The notes under the pieces: model-generated
Databases searched by the model: none
Told to the model about the DNA's origin: nothing
The model's input: the letters and a program-made list of their open reading frames with translations, nothing else
Program-made: the position numbers and the translations under genes
Origin: Mesocentrotus franciscanus
Taxonomy: Eukaryota > Echinodermata > Echinoidea > Camarodonta > Strongylocentrotidae
DNA length: 64,000 nt
Reading direction: 5' to 3'
Assembly (NCBI GenBank): GCA_037976565.1
Contig: CP137674.1
Location: 6,429,789-6,493,788, forward strand
Part shown: piece by piece, positions 23,801-32,309 of the stretch
Position numbering within the stretch: the stretch's first letter is position 1
Layout of the letters: every line of letters begins with the position of its first letter

Positions 23801-26800
23801 TTGATTCACTACTCAACCTTTGTCTATTCATGTAGTCTTACCCATTATCATATCAGGCCTTTATTTTCTTATCTCAACTTAGCTTTTTTCAAATCTTCCC
23901 ACTGACTTTATGATAATAAAGGTATTATTATTTTGTTTTTTAATGGTGCAAAGTGCCATTATGAGCAAAATATCAAATTTTCTTCCGGAGCTATTTTTCT
24001 ATCCTTCATTCTCCTAATAAAATATCTTACAGTAGTTTCCTGAGCTTCATGACCAGTTTCATATGTAACATGGATTCAAAGTGTACAAGAAAATCTTACC
24101 CTTGTTGCTTGACTGCTTGGCCTTGATGCCTTCGGCTGTCCTTCCTGGAAAATGCGATAACACTCACCAGATATGTCCTCTTCTGAAGAACTGTCCTCCA
24201 TAAACCTTCTCATCTCCGCCATGTGTTCACTATCATCTCCATCTTCTCCTTCATCGCCATGGTTATCAATGTCATTACTGGCTCCTCCCATATCATGACC
24301 ACAATCATAATCATCATCACTCGATGCAAGACCGTTGGGCAGATCTGAACTGTCTTCATCTTCAGAGATAGAAACGACTTCTGCTCTCGCATGTGACAGA
24401 TTTTTAAGCGGTCGATGCTTTCTACTCTCATGGGAAATGTCTCTTGTTGTGTGACTTGTCCTGACTTTCCCTTGCTTCTCACTGTGGTCTTTCTTCTTGG
24501 GCAGGGTGCCTTTGGAAAACTGCTTTTGACCCTGTCCACTGGCTAGAGTATTTTGTGTTACAGAATTCACTAGTTTCTTGGAAGGACCAATCTTAGAAGA
24601 CTTGACCTTGCTGGAGTTAGGAAGGAAATTCCCAATTGAAGATGTCCCCGATACCTCCGCTGAATTAGAGCGAGCTACTTTCCTCTGGAGATCAGACGTT
24701 GAAGAATAGCCTTTGTGCTTGATGCTGGGAGCATCTGTTGATTTCTTGGGAATGTTATGTCCATCCTCTGATAAGAAGATTATTTCATCTAAATCACCAT
24801 CACTATCATCCCCAAACAAATCCATGTCAATGAGTTTGGTTCTTTCCTTCTTCAATGACGAAGTGGACAGTTTCCTCAATCGCTTTGGATCATTTGTTTT
24901 GGAAGGGGAAGCAGTTCTTTTTTTCTTTTCAATATTCTCACTTTCGTTAGCCTGCCTGTTCTTATCAGATGATACTGATCTTTTTCTTGGTACAGCACTA
25001 ATGACAGAAGTTTTTGATTTAGATGATGCTTTTGATCTAGCACCATCACCTTCATCAGAACTCGAGTCATTGGATATGGCAAATATATCAAAGTCACATT
25101 CTTTGATGGATGACTTCTTTGGCAAAACTTTCGCTGGTGGTTTTCCAAGTGACTGGAACAGACTACGATCACTCAAAGGTGTCTTCGGAGTTTCTTGCTT
25201 TCCTTTGAGATTTGAATCTTTCCTGTGACTACTTGTTCCCTTTGAAACATTTTTCAAAGAGTTACTTTCTTCTGTCCTTTTCATACTTGTGCTCTTTACT
25301 TGGGCAGTTCCTTTAGACTCTCCCGCTTTTCTCTTACCATGCGACTTCAAACCTGTTGATTCTTGACGCTTTTTGAAAAAGTTTGCCAATTGCTCAGCTG
25401 ATACCTTTGGTTTAGATTTTTCACTAACCTTGTCCTTACCAGAAAGAACATGTCCCTCGGTCGCACTCTTTGTCGATTTAATGTTATCATCTATCTTTTC
25501 CTTCTTGATCTCATTCTTAGCAATATCATTTTTTTGCTGCAACTTCACTTCACTCTTACTTTTAAGCAGTTTCTTGTTGTTTGACACCACTTTTTTAGGA
25601 TCAGTTTCCTCTCGACATGGCTTTGGTTTGGATGTCACCTTAACTGATTCCCCTGAAGCAGTGGTTGTTTTACCTTTGGACGGGTTAATTGATTTGCTAG
25701 ATGGAGCTGTTACTTCTTTCTTTTTATTTGACACAACTTTCTTTTCAGCATAGAGTTTTGTCTTGGTACCTTTACTTTCCTCAAGACCTTTTTTACCTTT
25801 GCCTTCAGACAGCTGCTTATCAACATTATTCGTTTTCTCAAATGTCCTTTTCAACTCCAACTTAACTGTTTCTTCTTCATAATATTGCTCAAGGCTATCC
25901 ACATCGTAGCCTCCATCAAGGTCATCATGAATATCTGTTTCCTCAACGATACTTCCTGCTGTTGAATATGCTGGAGGTGCATCTCCTACATTACTGTCTA
26001 AAGTAGCATAGCTGTAAGGATGGTACTCCAAATCTGTAGTAGGTCCAGCATTAATGTAAGAATACGAAGCAGTATTGGAATATCCCTTGAAGTCCTTTCC
26101 TTTGCTGTCACTATCATCTGTCAAGTCATCCGATATTCCATAAGCAGGGTATTCATCACCTTTTGAAAGGGGCTCAAAGTTTGCATCAGGTTGATACCTT
26201 CTCAAGGATTCCTTGTCTCCACGAGATGACTGTGATGTCTTATTATGACTTTCATCACTATTTTCACTTGGTTCCAAGACAGAAGTAAATGGGTTGTACT
26301 CATCTTCTTCCTCCATTGATGATTGGTCAGGTCTACATAAACTCCTGGGAGTTCTTGTTGTCACAGTAACTCCTCCATATGTATGTGTCTCAATGATCAT
26401 GTCGTCCTTTTCTCCCTCTGAGACAGATGGCTGTTCTGCACTTGGATCCTTTTCATCAGTGGACAACGGCACTATTTCTTGGTAATCATCAGAACTGGCC
26501 TTTGCTGACTCACCCTCAGGGTGATCTCCTGCATCAGCATCCATCAATGACATATCATCTCCAGGAATAGTGTCATCAATCACTTCTGCCAAAGCCTCCA
26601 GTTCTGCCAGTGGGGTTGGGGTGTAAGATGATAGCCCTGCATCTGAAGCAGGCCCAGCATCTTTCCTGCACTCCTCTTCTTCTTCTGTTGATTCTTCCTC
26701 GAAGGCATCTTTAGTAGGCTTCTTGCAGAGGAACAGCGGAGTAGGGACATACTGGATAGGTTTGGTGGCTGGGGTCCTGTCCTTAGGCCTACGATGGGAA

Positions 26801-28068
26801 GGTAAGCTACTGCTCTCAATGGCAGGCCTGGTTTTAGCTGACTTCTGTTCTCCAGGATATTTTGGCTCAGTTGCAGCTTCTATGGTTGGGACTGGAATAC
26901 AAATAAAGAGGAAAAAAGACATAGAGGGGTCTATAACGTTCTGGTCATACACGTCAAGCGTCCGTACACATTGGCTATCCAGACAATATATTTTAAAGAG
27001 TGATTTTAACAAGTTTACAAGCAATTTTTTCATAAATGTTTATACTTACAGGGTCTAAGACCTTCATGCATGTTGGACAGTATCATAATTAAAGGTAAAA
27101 TATTTTATTGTAGTTAGCTAGGCTATATTTTTGATGCATTTGTTTTTTTAATCCAAAGTGAAAAAGAGATACACTGTACTTTAAAGGTAATACAAAGTTT
27201 TGGGACATTTTTAAATTGCATGGATAGTCATTCTTTAAATTGTTGATATATTTGGATGCCACTGTGGATGTATTATAAGCACTAAAAAATTTAGCCCCTA
27301 AAATACTTCTGCTTTCGAGCAAATTGAATAATAAAAATTTACCGGTGCTCCCGGTAAATTTCAAATATTTCAAATAGCGCCTAAGGCCATTCCATGGTAG
27401 CTGCGACCATGAAAATCTCAGAATATGCAGTTCTAATATATACCGGTAATGTAATTTCCAAACAGGAATAGCAAATCGGTTGATTGTAGTCAAGAAGCAT
27501 CGTTTTAAAGCTAAAGTAATATCAGTCTTGAGAGGGCAATACAACATAAAGAGTTTATTATTTACAATTTCATCACTTTAGACTCGATTTCAACCGCGAC
27601 AACGATCACTGAATATTGTAAAATCGCATATGCTTCCAAAATGTTCATTTGAACCAAATTCATGACCCCGTACCAAAACTTTGTAATACCTTTAAGTCTT
27701 TACGTTTGTTAAGCATCCGATTACACGGCCCCTAGTCCTACTACTGATACTCCTACCATACTTTTACTGACAAAATAATATTCACATGCTAATAGTAATA
27801 GACTAATACTGGCTTTTTACTGCCAGTACATTTTTTGTCTTTCAAAATTTAGCTAAACTTTAAGACTGGTCATGATCATGACCGACTCACGTCCATTCAA
27901 CTTTGTAAATTATCCTACTCCTACTCCTAGACTAGAGTCTAATTACAAAACATTCAAGTTACCTCTGCGAATGTGTCGGAAGTGGCAATATGGCCTTTTG
28001 CATCTTCCTTTGTTTTCATCATTCTCTGGGCAGAGGACTCCCCGAAAAAGACCCGCTGTAGGAAACAT
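11796..28068 (-). CDS. REXO1: RNA exonuclease 1 homolog (REXO1), whole gene span, 15 coding exons
   Basis: The REXO1 family (in human also called Elongin-A-binding protein 1) joins a CCCH zinc finger, a long disordered linker and a 3'-5' DEDDh RNA exonuclease domain. Coding exons in transcript order: 28068-27963, 26891-24100, 23699-23607, 23126-22943, 22467-22355, 21724-21593, 21270-21021, 20189-20046, 19540-19428, 18957-18884, 18164-18054, 15641-15526, 14856-14718, 13959-13841, 11890-11796. All introns are GT-AG and phases agree except at exons 9 and 14, where one base is missing and one is extra relative to the conserved frame. Total coding length is 4581 bases, about 1526 residues; the human protein is about 1220, and the excess is mostly in exon 2. 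The start ATG is the first after an in-frame TGA and is followed by the conserved zinc finger. REXO1 identity is very likely; whether the two frame breaks are real is open. Confidence 0.93.
11960..12242 (-). mobile_element. Full-length tRNA-derived SINE
   Basis: Reads on the minus strand from a tRNA-like head with A box (TGGCTCAGTCAGTAGAGC) and B box (GGTTCGAACCC), through a roughly 200-bp body, to an (ATT)n tail at 11960-11990. The head resembles a Val-type tRNA around CCTCACAAC, but the acceptor stem does not close, so I read it as a SINE. It lies in the last REXO1 intron, in the gene's own orientation. Confidence 0.8.
12737..13745. repeat. 63-bp minisatellite, about 16 units
   Basis: The unit carries CACCACATGCACTTTCACCT followed by GAGATAGACCATTACATAAA. 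It is 63 bases long and repeats about 16 times with few substitutions; the last units are more diverged (for example 13635-13745). Because 63 is a multiple of three and a unit can lack stops, long repetitive open frames arise on both strands. It lies in the last REXO1 intron. Confidence 0.95.
13841..13959 (-). CDS. REXO1: REXO1 exon 14, with one extra base in a G5 run
   Basis: The frame from exon 13 reads [18 protein letters not shown], matching the human segment after the GHSLESD motif. The conserved continuation [18 protein letters not shown] is in another frame. Removing one base from the G run at 13901-13905 (plus strand) joins the two. With 119 bases the exon would end in phase 2, whereas exon 15 needs phase 1, so splice phase independently says one base is extra. 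As written, translation would stop at a TAG within the exon and lose the last catalytic motif. Confidence 0.88.
14185..14660. repeat. Interspersed repeat with TGACCTTTGACCT arrays and GGAGGCAT palindromic end
   Basis: Two internal units of about 164 bp (TGACCCAAGTTTGGCGG...GAGCCCTGTGACC), then CGTACGGACGGACGG and the terminal palindrome around ATGCCTCCG / CGGAGGCAT. It is the reverse of the larger copy at 48618-49796. It lies in REXO1 intron 13 and ends about 60 bases from exon 13. Confidence 0.8.
14718..14856 (-). CDS. REXO1: REXO1 exon 13: ExoII motif
   Basis: Encodes the segment from [13 protein letters not shown] to [17 protein letters not shown]. The Asp in GHSLESD is the third metal-binding carboxylate of the DEDDh domain. 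The segment is nearly the same in human REXO1. It ends AAG|GTAAGG in phase 0. Confidence 0.93.
14900..15062. mobile_element. Foldback element containing two AGTCCTTATAAGGACT palindromes
   Basis: GTACACCATGTGTGCAGTCC on the left mirrors its reverse complement on the right (about 15003-15047), with GAGGAAAA/TTTTCCTC extending the arms. Each arm contains the perfect 16-bp palindrome AGTCCTTATAAGGACT. It lies in REXO1 intron 12. Confidence 0.7.
15526..15641 (-). CDS. REXO1: REXO1 exon 12: exonuclease core
   Basis: Encodes [16 protein letters not shown] through [17 protein letters not shown]. It follows the ExoI motif ALDCEM of exon 11 and is the classical second strand and loop of the domain. 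Human REXO1 has [16 protein letters not shown] at this place. Confidence 0.93.
15970..15990 (+). promoter_or_regulatory. YY1-like motif at a possible intronic promoter
   Basis: AACATGGCGGC (15977-15987) resembles the YY1 core AAnATGGCGGC often found at initiators. About 86 bases downstream is an AAAG|GTGAGT splice donor (16073|16074), and an acceptor CTTTTAAG precedes an open frame at 16287. A promoter role is inferred. Confidence 0.35.
16287..16517 (+). CDS. Possible small protein gene (76 residues) nested antisense in REXO1 intron 11
   Basis: I do not recognise this protein. The 76-residue frame opens [17 protein letters not shown], contains one Cys pair in TECEACGPP and ends in NDLLALSK; no signal peptide or membrane segment is visible. 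Composition looks coding rather than AT-rich random. Upstream a 5' exon ending at 16073 (GTGAGT donor) and an acceptor at 16278 fit a two-exon transcript from the YY1-like site near 15980; an upstream ATG there gives only a 19-codon frame. It may also be a chance frame or part of an unrecognised repeat. Confidence 0.35.
   Translation: MNELSRYIPPTGKEISCLITRPPGNTGIMEDVMNRTVEGTTECEACGPPVALFATSQKGVNAHLFVQANDLLALSK
17157..17533 (-). mobile_element. TTAA-flanked element, family A copy 2
   Basis: Reverse-orientation copy of 58726-59101 over the whole length. TTAA lies on both sides (17153-17156, 17534-17537). Its uninterrupted GTTTAACAATG (reverse strand) is an empty site for the family B insertion seen at 2138-2672. 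It lies in REXO1 intron 11. Confidence 0.85.
17640..18010 (+). mobile_element. tRNA-derived SINE in REXO1 intron 11
   Basis: A tRNA-like head (A-box-like TGGTAGAGTAGTTC, B box GGTTCCAGTCC) is followed by the body with GGTGTAAATGGGTACCTGGC shared with 6505-6720. It ends in an A/T-rich (AT)n tail. It stops about 45 bases short of exon 11. Confidence 0.7.
18054..18164 (-). CDS. REXO1: REXO1 exon 11: ExoI motif
   Basis: Encodes 37 residues ending [12 protein letters not shown]. The Asp and Glu of LDCEM are the first two metal-binding carboxylates of DEDDh exonucleases. Human REXO1 has HPGIYALDCEM. Phase 0 at both ends. Confidence 0.94.
18165..18883. other. REXO1 intron 10
   Basis: Ordinary intron sequence; I see no repeat element or nested gene in it. 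Confidence 0.5.
18884..18957 (-). CDS. REXO1: REXO1 exon 10: end of the Cys-rich module
   Basis: Encodes [19 protein letters not shown] followed by CCVSK. It aligns with the human segment VAGGWETQYMCC to VGCQVAKQ just before the exonuclease domain. The conserved Cys residues suggest a zinc-binding module shared with exon 9. Incoming phase 1, outgoing phase 0. Confidence 0.9.
19030..19385. repeat. CAT/ATC-rich low-complexity tract
   Basis: Imperfect (CAT)n and (CAC)n trinucleotide runs in REXO1 intron 9. They give artefactual Thr/Ile-rich and Met/Val-rich open frames. Confidence 0.9.
19428..19540 (-). CDS. REXO1: REXO1 exon 9: CCRCG zinc module, one base missing or alternative acceptor
   Basis: From the strong acceptor TTTCAG|CCAATC the phase-1 frame reads [11 protein letters not shown], matching human CCRCG, but then hits TGA. 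The conserved continuation [20 protein letters not shown] is in another frame, one base short. Length agrees: 113 bases would leave phase 0, while exon 10 needs phase 1. A second acceptor, CAG|GTCTGC, makes the exon 11 bases shorter (right end 19529) and gives an open frame into the conserved part, but it reads LLSLWAA in place of the Cys motif. Either one base is missing, or the transcript gives up the first half of the zinc module. Confidence 0.85.
19541..20045. other. REXO1 intron 8 with a (GA)n tract
   Basis: Intron sequence with a short (GA)n microsatellite near 20007-20030. No mobile element was recognised. Confidence 0.6.
20046..20189 (-). CDS. REXO1: REXO1 exon 8
   Basis: Encodes [20 protein letters not shown] followed by [15 protein letters not shown]. 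It aligns with human LYGRLKEYLLTQDQLKENGY and the following GGAIIF. Incoming phase 1 and outgoing phase 1. Confidence 0.93.
20190..21020. other. REXO1 intron 7
   Basis: No gene or repeat element was recognised. Two inverted TTAG-rich segments near 20740-20860 are weak and were not called. Confidence 0.4.
21021..21270 (-). CDS. REXO1: REXO1 exon 7
   Basis: Contains [20 protein letters not shown] and, further on, [20 protein letters not shown]. Human REXO1 has EEKVAYDRSPSKNIYLNV and RRVVSHEVVLGGRLAAKTSF, so this is one of the most conserved parts outside the nuclease. Incoming phase 0, outgoing phase 1. Confidence 0.95.
21593..21724 (-). CDS. REXO1: REXO1 exon 6
   Basis: Encodes 44 residues with [20 protein letters not shown] followed by [10 protein letters not shown]. 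Human has [30 protein letters not shown]. Phase 0 at both ends. Confidence 0.95.
21818..21967. mobile_element. Foldback element with GGGCCC-type ends in REXO1 intron 5
   Basis: GACTCCAGGGCCCTGTCTTA mirrors TAAGACGGGGCCCGGAGTC, and the next AAAGAGTTG mirrors CAACTCTTT. An inner GCGATTGATATCAA-type inverted repeat follows. It belongs in style with 34055-35097, 35098-35226 and 47326-47475. Confidence 0.75.
22355..22467 (-). CDS. REXO1: REXO1 exon 5
   Basis: Encodes [14 protein letters not shown] then [17 protein letters not shown]. The human counterpart has a similar string of Thr/Ser and the basic KRIAHSP stretch. Incoming phase 1, outgoing phase 0. Confidence 0.85.
22740..22905. repeat. GA-rich low-complexity tract
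   Basis: Imperfect GAGA and GGGAAAGAGA runs in REXO1 intron 4, immediately beside exon 4. They yield only artefactual Ser/Leu-rich frames. Confidence 0.85.
22943..23126 (-). CDS. REXO1: REXO1 exon 4
   Basis: Encodes [37 protein letters not shown] and ends GKKRIAHQS. The KKRIAH string matches the recurring human KRxAH motif in this linker. Incoming phase 0, outgoing phase 1. Confidence 0.88.
23607..23699 (-). CDS. REXO1: REXO1 exon 3
   Basis: Encodes 31 residues starting [14 protein letters not shown] and ending [12 protein letters not shown]. It carries a second KxRxAH motif like those in exons 4 and 5. The donor is GGA|GTAAGT. Phase 0 at both ends. Confidence 0.85.
24100..26891 (-). CDS. 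REXO1: REXO1 exon 2: long Ser/Lys/Glu-rich linker
   Basis: A single 2792-base exon encoding about 930 residues of mostly disordered sequence. The Asp/Ser-rich parts ([17 protein letters not shown]) alternate with Lys-rich blocks. The conserved human features are short: [12 protein letters not shown] near the start, [21 protein letters not shown] near the middle, and ECYRIFQEG just before the donor, matching human PTPLA, TDLEYDPLSNYSA, HADLFGDESEDE and ECLRIFNES. In mammals this linker is shorter. The incoming phase 1 (G|TC) joins exon 1 exactly. Several shadow open frames on both strands are not genes. Confidence 0.92.
27185..27691. mobile_element. TTAA-flanked element, family D copy 1, in REXO1 intron 1
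   Basis: Ends AGGTAATACAAAGTTTTGG and CCAAAACTTTGTAATACCT are inverted repeats with one mismatch over 19 bases, flanked by TTAA (27181-27184, 27692-27695). The body with GCGCCTAAGGCCATTCCATG is shared with 52726-53238. The 152-codon frame across it is not a gene. Confidence 0.88.
27963..28068 (-). CDS. REXO1: REXO1 exon 1: start and CCCH zinc finger
   Basis: Starts [20 protein letters not shown] and continues [15 protein letters not shown]. The C-x9-C-x5-C-x-H-like pattern with RPYCHFRH matches the human N-terminus (GFFRAIDCPYW to [10 protein letters not shown]). The start is fixed by an in-frame TGA a few codons upstream and by this match. The donor leaves phase 1. Confidence 0.92.
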
Positions 28069-28400
28069 TTTGAATGAATCTTCTCATTCAGTTTTTTTCG
28101 AGTGGACAGTCTGCTAGCCGACCTTTTTTGTGGGTCGCACTGCACTAATACTATGTAAAGTACATGTAGAATATTGGGTGGAAAGGCTTTGATTTCGACA
28201 GGTATGAATGGGCACACTCCGCGCAAGCGGACTGCTTCCTGCTCTGATAGCCGGAGATCCCCCGTCTAGTAGAAGTGGCCTACGCTGCCGTCGGTGAAAG
28301 GCCACCACCGGTCCCGAACTCCGAAGACAATTCGGGGGAGCTGGAGCGGAGTGGGCTACCTTTCAACAGATTTACAGATCATTTCACATCTTTCCTCCAA
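28069..28400 (-). promoter_or_regulatory. REXO1 5' untranslated and promoter region
   Basis: More GC-rich than its surroundings, with several CpGs in 28200-28350. No TATA box was identified. Placement is inferred from its position upstream of the start codon. Confidence 0.45.
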
Positions 28401-28818
28401 AAATGAAGCTATGCACGAAGTCTAAGCAGTCATTTATGTCGGAAAATATAATTGAACCACTTGAATGGAGCCAAATTAACAACTTTCGCCTCTGTTTTAC
28501 AATCCCTCAGCACAAAGCAGTGCGGCCGATTATTACGCCATTGGCCTTTAATACCTAAAATATCGCCGAAGACGAGATTTCTACTGGCAGGCATGTCCGC
28601 CTAACGAAATGAAAATAAAGCACTGTTGGATGTTTTACAATCCGCTGCCAAAGTACACGAGTTGAAAAAAAAAAATCCCTAAACATGGGGTTTTGATTTT
28701 GTGCTGCAACACCCCAAAAGTGCCCCTCCCCCCCAAGGTGGGGGTACCCTCAATCGCCCCTTTTTACTACAGACTTGGAATTTTACAAAAGTAATTCACA
28801 TCGTCTCTTACACCCATC

Positions 28819-30597
28819 CAGAGGCGGCGCTCCCGGGGGGCAGGGGGCACAGTGCCCCCACTCTTTCAAGCACCCAAAAGTGCCCCTCTTTACATAGGAA
28901 AAGTGCCCGTTCCCCTTTCCACCTCTGATAAGTGCCCCTTTTATTTTGACACGTACCCCTTTTCCTTCGACAAGTTCCCATTTTCCTTTGCAATAAGACA
29001 GGGTCCATTTTCCATTCTCATAAGTGCCCTTTTTAATCTCTAGTAAGTGCCCCTTTTCAGGTACGAGAAGCGCCCCTTTTCACTTTTGATAAGCGCCCCC
29101 TTCACCTCTGATAAGTGCCCTATTCAAATCTGAGAGGTGCCCCTTTTGCTTTGACAAGTGCCCCTTTTCCTTTGTAAGAAGTGCCCATTCCCCTTTTGAT
29201 AACTACCCCTTTTTAACTGGGATAAGCGCACGATAAATTTTCCCATGTTCCCCCTTTCCTTTCTAATAAGTGCCCCTTTTTCTTATGATAAGAGCCCCCA
29301 TTTGAAACAAGAGCCCCTTCCCCTTCTCATAAATGCCCCTTTTCACCTATGATAATAGTTCCTTTTCATTCTCATAAGTGCCCATTTTTATCTCTTGTAA
29401 ATGACCCTATTCAATTCTGAGAGAAACTCGTTTTACTTTGACAAGTGATCCTTTCCACTCCCGATAAGTGCTCTTTTCATCTCTAATAAATGCCCCTTTT
29501 ATTTTGACACGTCCCCCTTTTCCTTCCTAATAAATGCTCTTTTTCCTTCTTATAGGTGCCCCTTCCCCTTTTCATAATTACCCCCTTTTCATCTCTGATT
29601 AATTAGTGCCCCGTTTATTTTAACATGTGCCTCTTTTTCTTTTGAATAAGAGCCACTTCCCCCTTCTCATAAAAGCCCCCTTTCACCTCCGTTAAATGCC
29701 CTATCAAAATGTGATCGGTGCCCCTTTTCTTTCAACAAATGCACGTTTCCCATTATGATTAGTGCCCCCTTTTCATTCTCTCCCTCTTTTCATATATGGT
29801 CAGTGCCCCTGTTCAGATGCGATAAGTGCCCCCTTTCACTTCTGATAATTACCCTTTTAATAATGATACGTGCCCCTTTTCCTTTATAATAAGGAATCCA
29901 TCCCTTTTTATTTTTATTAATGCCCCTTTTCACTTCTTATAAATGCCCCTATCAAAATCTGATGGGTGCCTCTTTTCCGTCGACAAATACCCATTTCCCA
30001 TACTCATAAGTGCCTTTTTCATTCCTGGTGAGTGCCTTTTTTTTTAAGTGTAAGAAGTTTCCCATTTTCACCTCTGATAATTAGCCTTTGTGTCTTATCC
30101 CTTTCGATAAGTGTCCCCTTTTCGTGCCCCTAATTTCAAGCGACTAAGAGCAATTTTCCCCAAAGCTCGCTGGCTACGCTCGCTCGCATTTATAGATGTT
30201 ATAATTATGTTACTTATCAAAGGTCTTTTCAGTTTTCTGTTATGAGAATGTGCTTATAACCCCACCAGGATTGGGTTTTCCTTTTAAGTAAGATGTAATT
30301 TTTTGCACTGCGACCTCACAAATCTTCTTTTTTTTTTTTGCTCGCTCGCAAATGAATGTTTAGACCATCACACCCAACTGCAAAGTATGATGCTTAAGCA
30401 ATATCTTATATGATGTATAAAGAGAAACAAATATTGAAATCATCCCTGATAATGTAATCACAATATAGGATTATATACCAATGTCTAAAAACATGTGGAT
30501 TTTCGCTTTGAGATTTTCCTTTGAAGGTGCCCTTATTTCCAGAAAGTGCCCTTTTTTGTTGGTGCCCCCCACTTTGGAAGTCGCTCCGCCGCCTCTG
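28819..30597. mobile_element. Non-autonomous hAT-like element filled with a degenerate minisatellite
   Basis: Terminal inverted repeats CAGAGGCGGCG / CGCCGCCTCTG are flanked by the identical 8-bp direct repeat CACCCATC (28811-28818 and 30598-30605). An 8-bp duplication with CA(G)-type ends is the hallmark of the hAT superfamily. The interior from about 28870 to 30130 is a run of roughly 27-30 bp units built on AAGTGCCCCTTTT. There is no transposase. It lies between the divergent REXO1 and DCAF15 starts. Confidence 0.85.
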
Positions 30598-30922
30598 CAC
30601 CCATCACACCCCTCTGTTTTTTTCTAAAAGAGTTTCATAGTTGTCACTTCGCCATGGTATCGCAGAATGCAGACCTACATCCCCGGTGCCATGTCCGCCA
30701 GCAGATCTATGGCTAAAGACTTGGCTAAATAATGAATCATGCTCAAATTGTGTGACTCTAGTCCCTACCCCAATCACAATATTGTACCCTTCCTCCATAA
30801 TGATGAAATTATGATAAATTTATGATGAAACACAAAACAAACAACTTCCTTACGTACATGAAAATTTACAAACATATTGAGACCATCAAGTCCGTATAGA
30901 TGTAAGTCGTTTTTTTTCTTAA

Positions 30923-31311
30923 GAGAAGGTTAAGTTCTGGGAAGAGGTGAACATAATTTGTGAGCCGGTGAGCGTTACCACTGTATTATGCAAGTGTGGA
31001 AGAACATCAGAGAGAAAATGTTTCCTGAAAAGTATGACTCTTCAAATGCCTTAATATTCTAAATATGGCATGTAACATCATAAAAATCGGGATGGATTTT
31101 TATGCCACATGTTCGTGTAGTCCCATAAACATCTTTCTGTGCACAGTGCTTGTAACTTTACCAAGACTGGGCCAAATTTCTTATCATTTTGATAATTCCA
31201 GAACCTTGCAGTACACTCCAATACTTATATGCTAGATGATAAACCTTTTCTGATCGATTCCACAGCGTTTCTTTTACAATGCAATCGCATGACCAGAACT
31301 CAACGTTATCT
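30923..31311 (+). mobile_element. TTAA-flanked element, family C copy 2
   Basis: Ends GAGAAGGTTAAGTTCTGGG and CCAGAACTCAACGTTATCT, flanked by TTAA (30919-30922, 31312-31315). The body is colinear with 51961-52342 and with the reverse of 3618-4015. Confidence 0.85.
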
Positions 31312-32309
31312 TTAAATGCTGATGAATATCGGATAAATCTAATAAGTATAAGTGTATATTATATATAATGCAAGAAAAATAAATATGATGAAATACAAAT
31401 GAAAAAAAAAAAATCTTGAAAGAAAAAGAATGAGCTATAAAAAGTGTGTAATAAACGAGAAATGTATATCGACCATCAATGTAACTGTGCACAAAGTGCT
31501 AATTTGAATGCCGGCTACAAAATAATAAATTAGAATGCTAAAAGTACACCGTCGCGATGACAAAAAATCGTGTTGCGCCAAAACGATGACCAAATAGCGA
31601 AAAAGACACATTGTTCAATGAATGAAACATACATAGATTCTTACGAAAACTTCATAGATTTGAAAACTAGAAAAAGGAATATAAACCCAAGCCAGTATAG
31701 GCCTACCTGACAGCTCTTAAACCGTCGAATTTGAACGCAAGACAAATTAATTTTAATGACAAACTCGCGAATTTGGCCGGGAAATCCTATAACTCACCCA
31801 TAATCTCGCTAAAGTGATTAATCCAGATGCAAAATCCCGCAAAATGAAATGGAACTTCCTAACTTGGTACCATTTTCTTCCAAAATGACCCTTAAAAATG
31901 AGTATGGTTTAGACGCTTCAGCCGCACACCCGGCGTCCATGGCACAGTTCATAGTTTTCCCTTGGGTGCTTCCTGCATAGATTTCTGTATCCCAAGACAG
32001 TAGGAAGGGTTAGAGCTTTTCATTCATTTACTGTTTCTACTATAGGCCTACTAGGATAGGACGCTTAATTAAAGACAAAAATAAAGCTGTTACTTTTGCC
32101 TTTGCATTTATTAACAACAAAAAATGCATCAAATCGCACTAATTACCATCATGAGGGTTTGTTATTTATGATTTAGCCCCGCAAATATTATAAAAGACTA
32201 ATGAAATATTACAATACATGTAAACTTCTTCAAATAAATTGTTGAAATCAGCTCGGTCCGGATAACAATCAGCTGTCCGGACACGCAATTATATATATAT
32301 GTATATATA
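31312..32309. other. Intergenic sequence upstream of DCAF15
   Basis: AT-rich with no recognisable gene or terminal repeats; an (AT)n tract sits just before the Tc1-like element. Confidence 0.4.

Noticed and set aside
24713..25753. Long plus-strand open frames
   Set aside because: Shadows of REXO1 exon 2, whose minus-strand frame is phase-correct and conserved.
27089..27547. 152-codon minus-strand frame
   Set aside because: Spans a TTAA-flanked family D element in REXO1 intron 1.
11796..28068. REXO1 as a pseudogene because of two frame breaks
   Set aside because: Introns, splice sites and all other exons are intact, and the two single-base changes are more easily explained by assembly error or an allele.
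28200..28350. Possible structured RNA gene in the GC-rich patch by the REXO1 start
   Set aside because: Compared from memory with 5S, U-snRNA and SRP RNA; no match, so it was kept as a promoter/5' UTR region.
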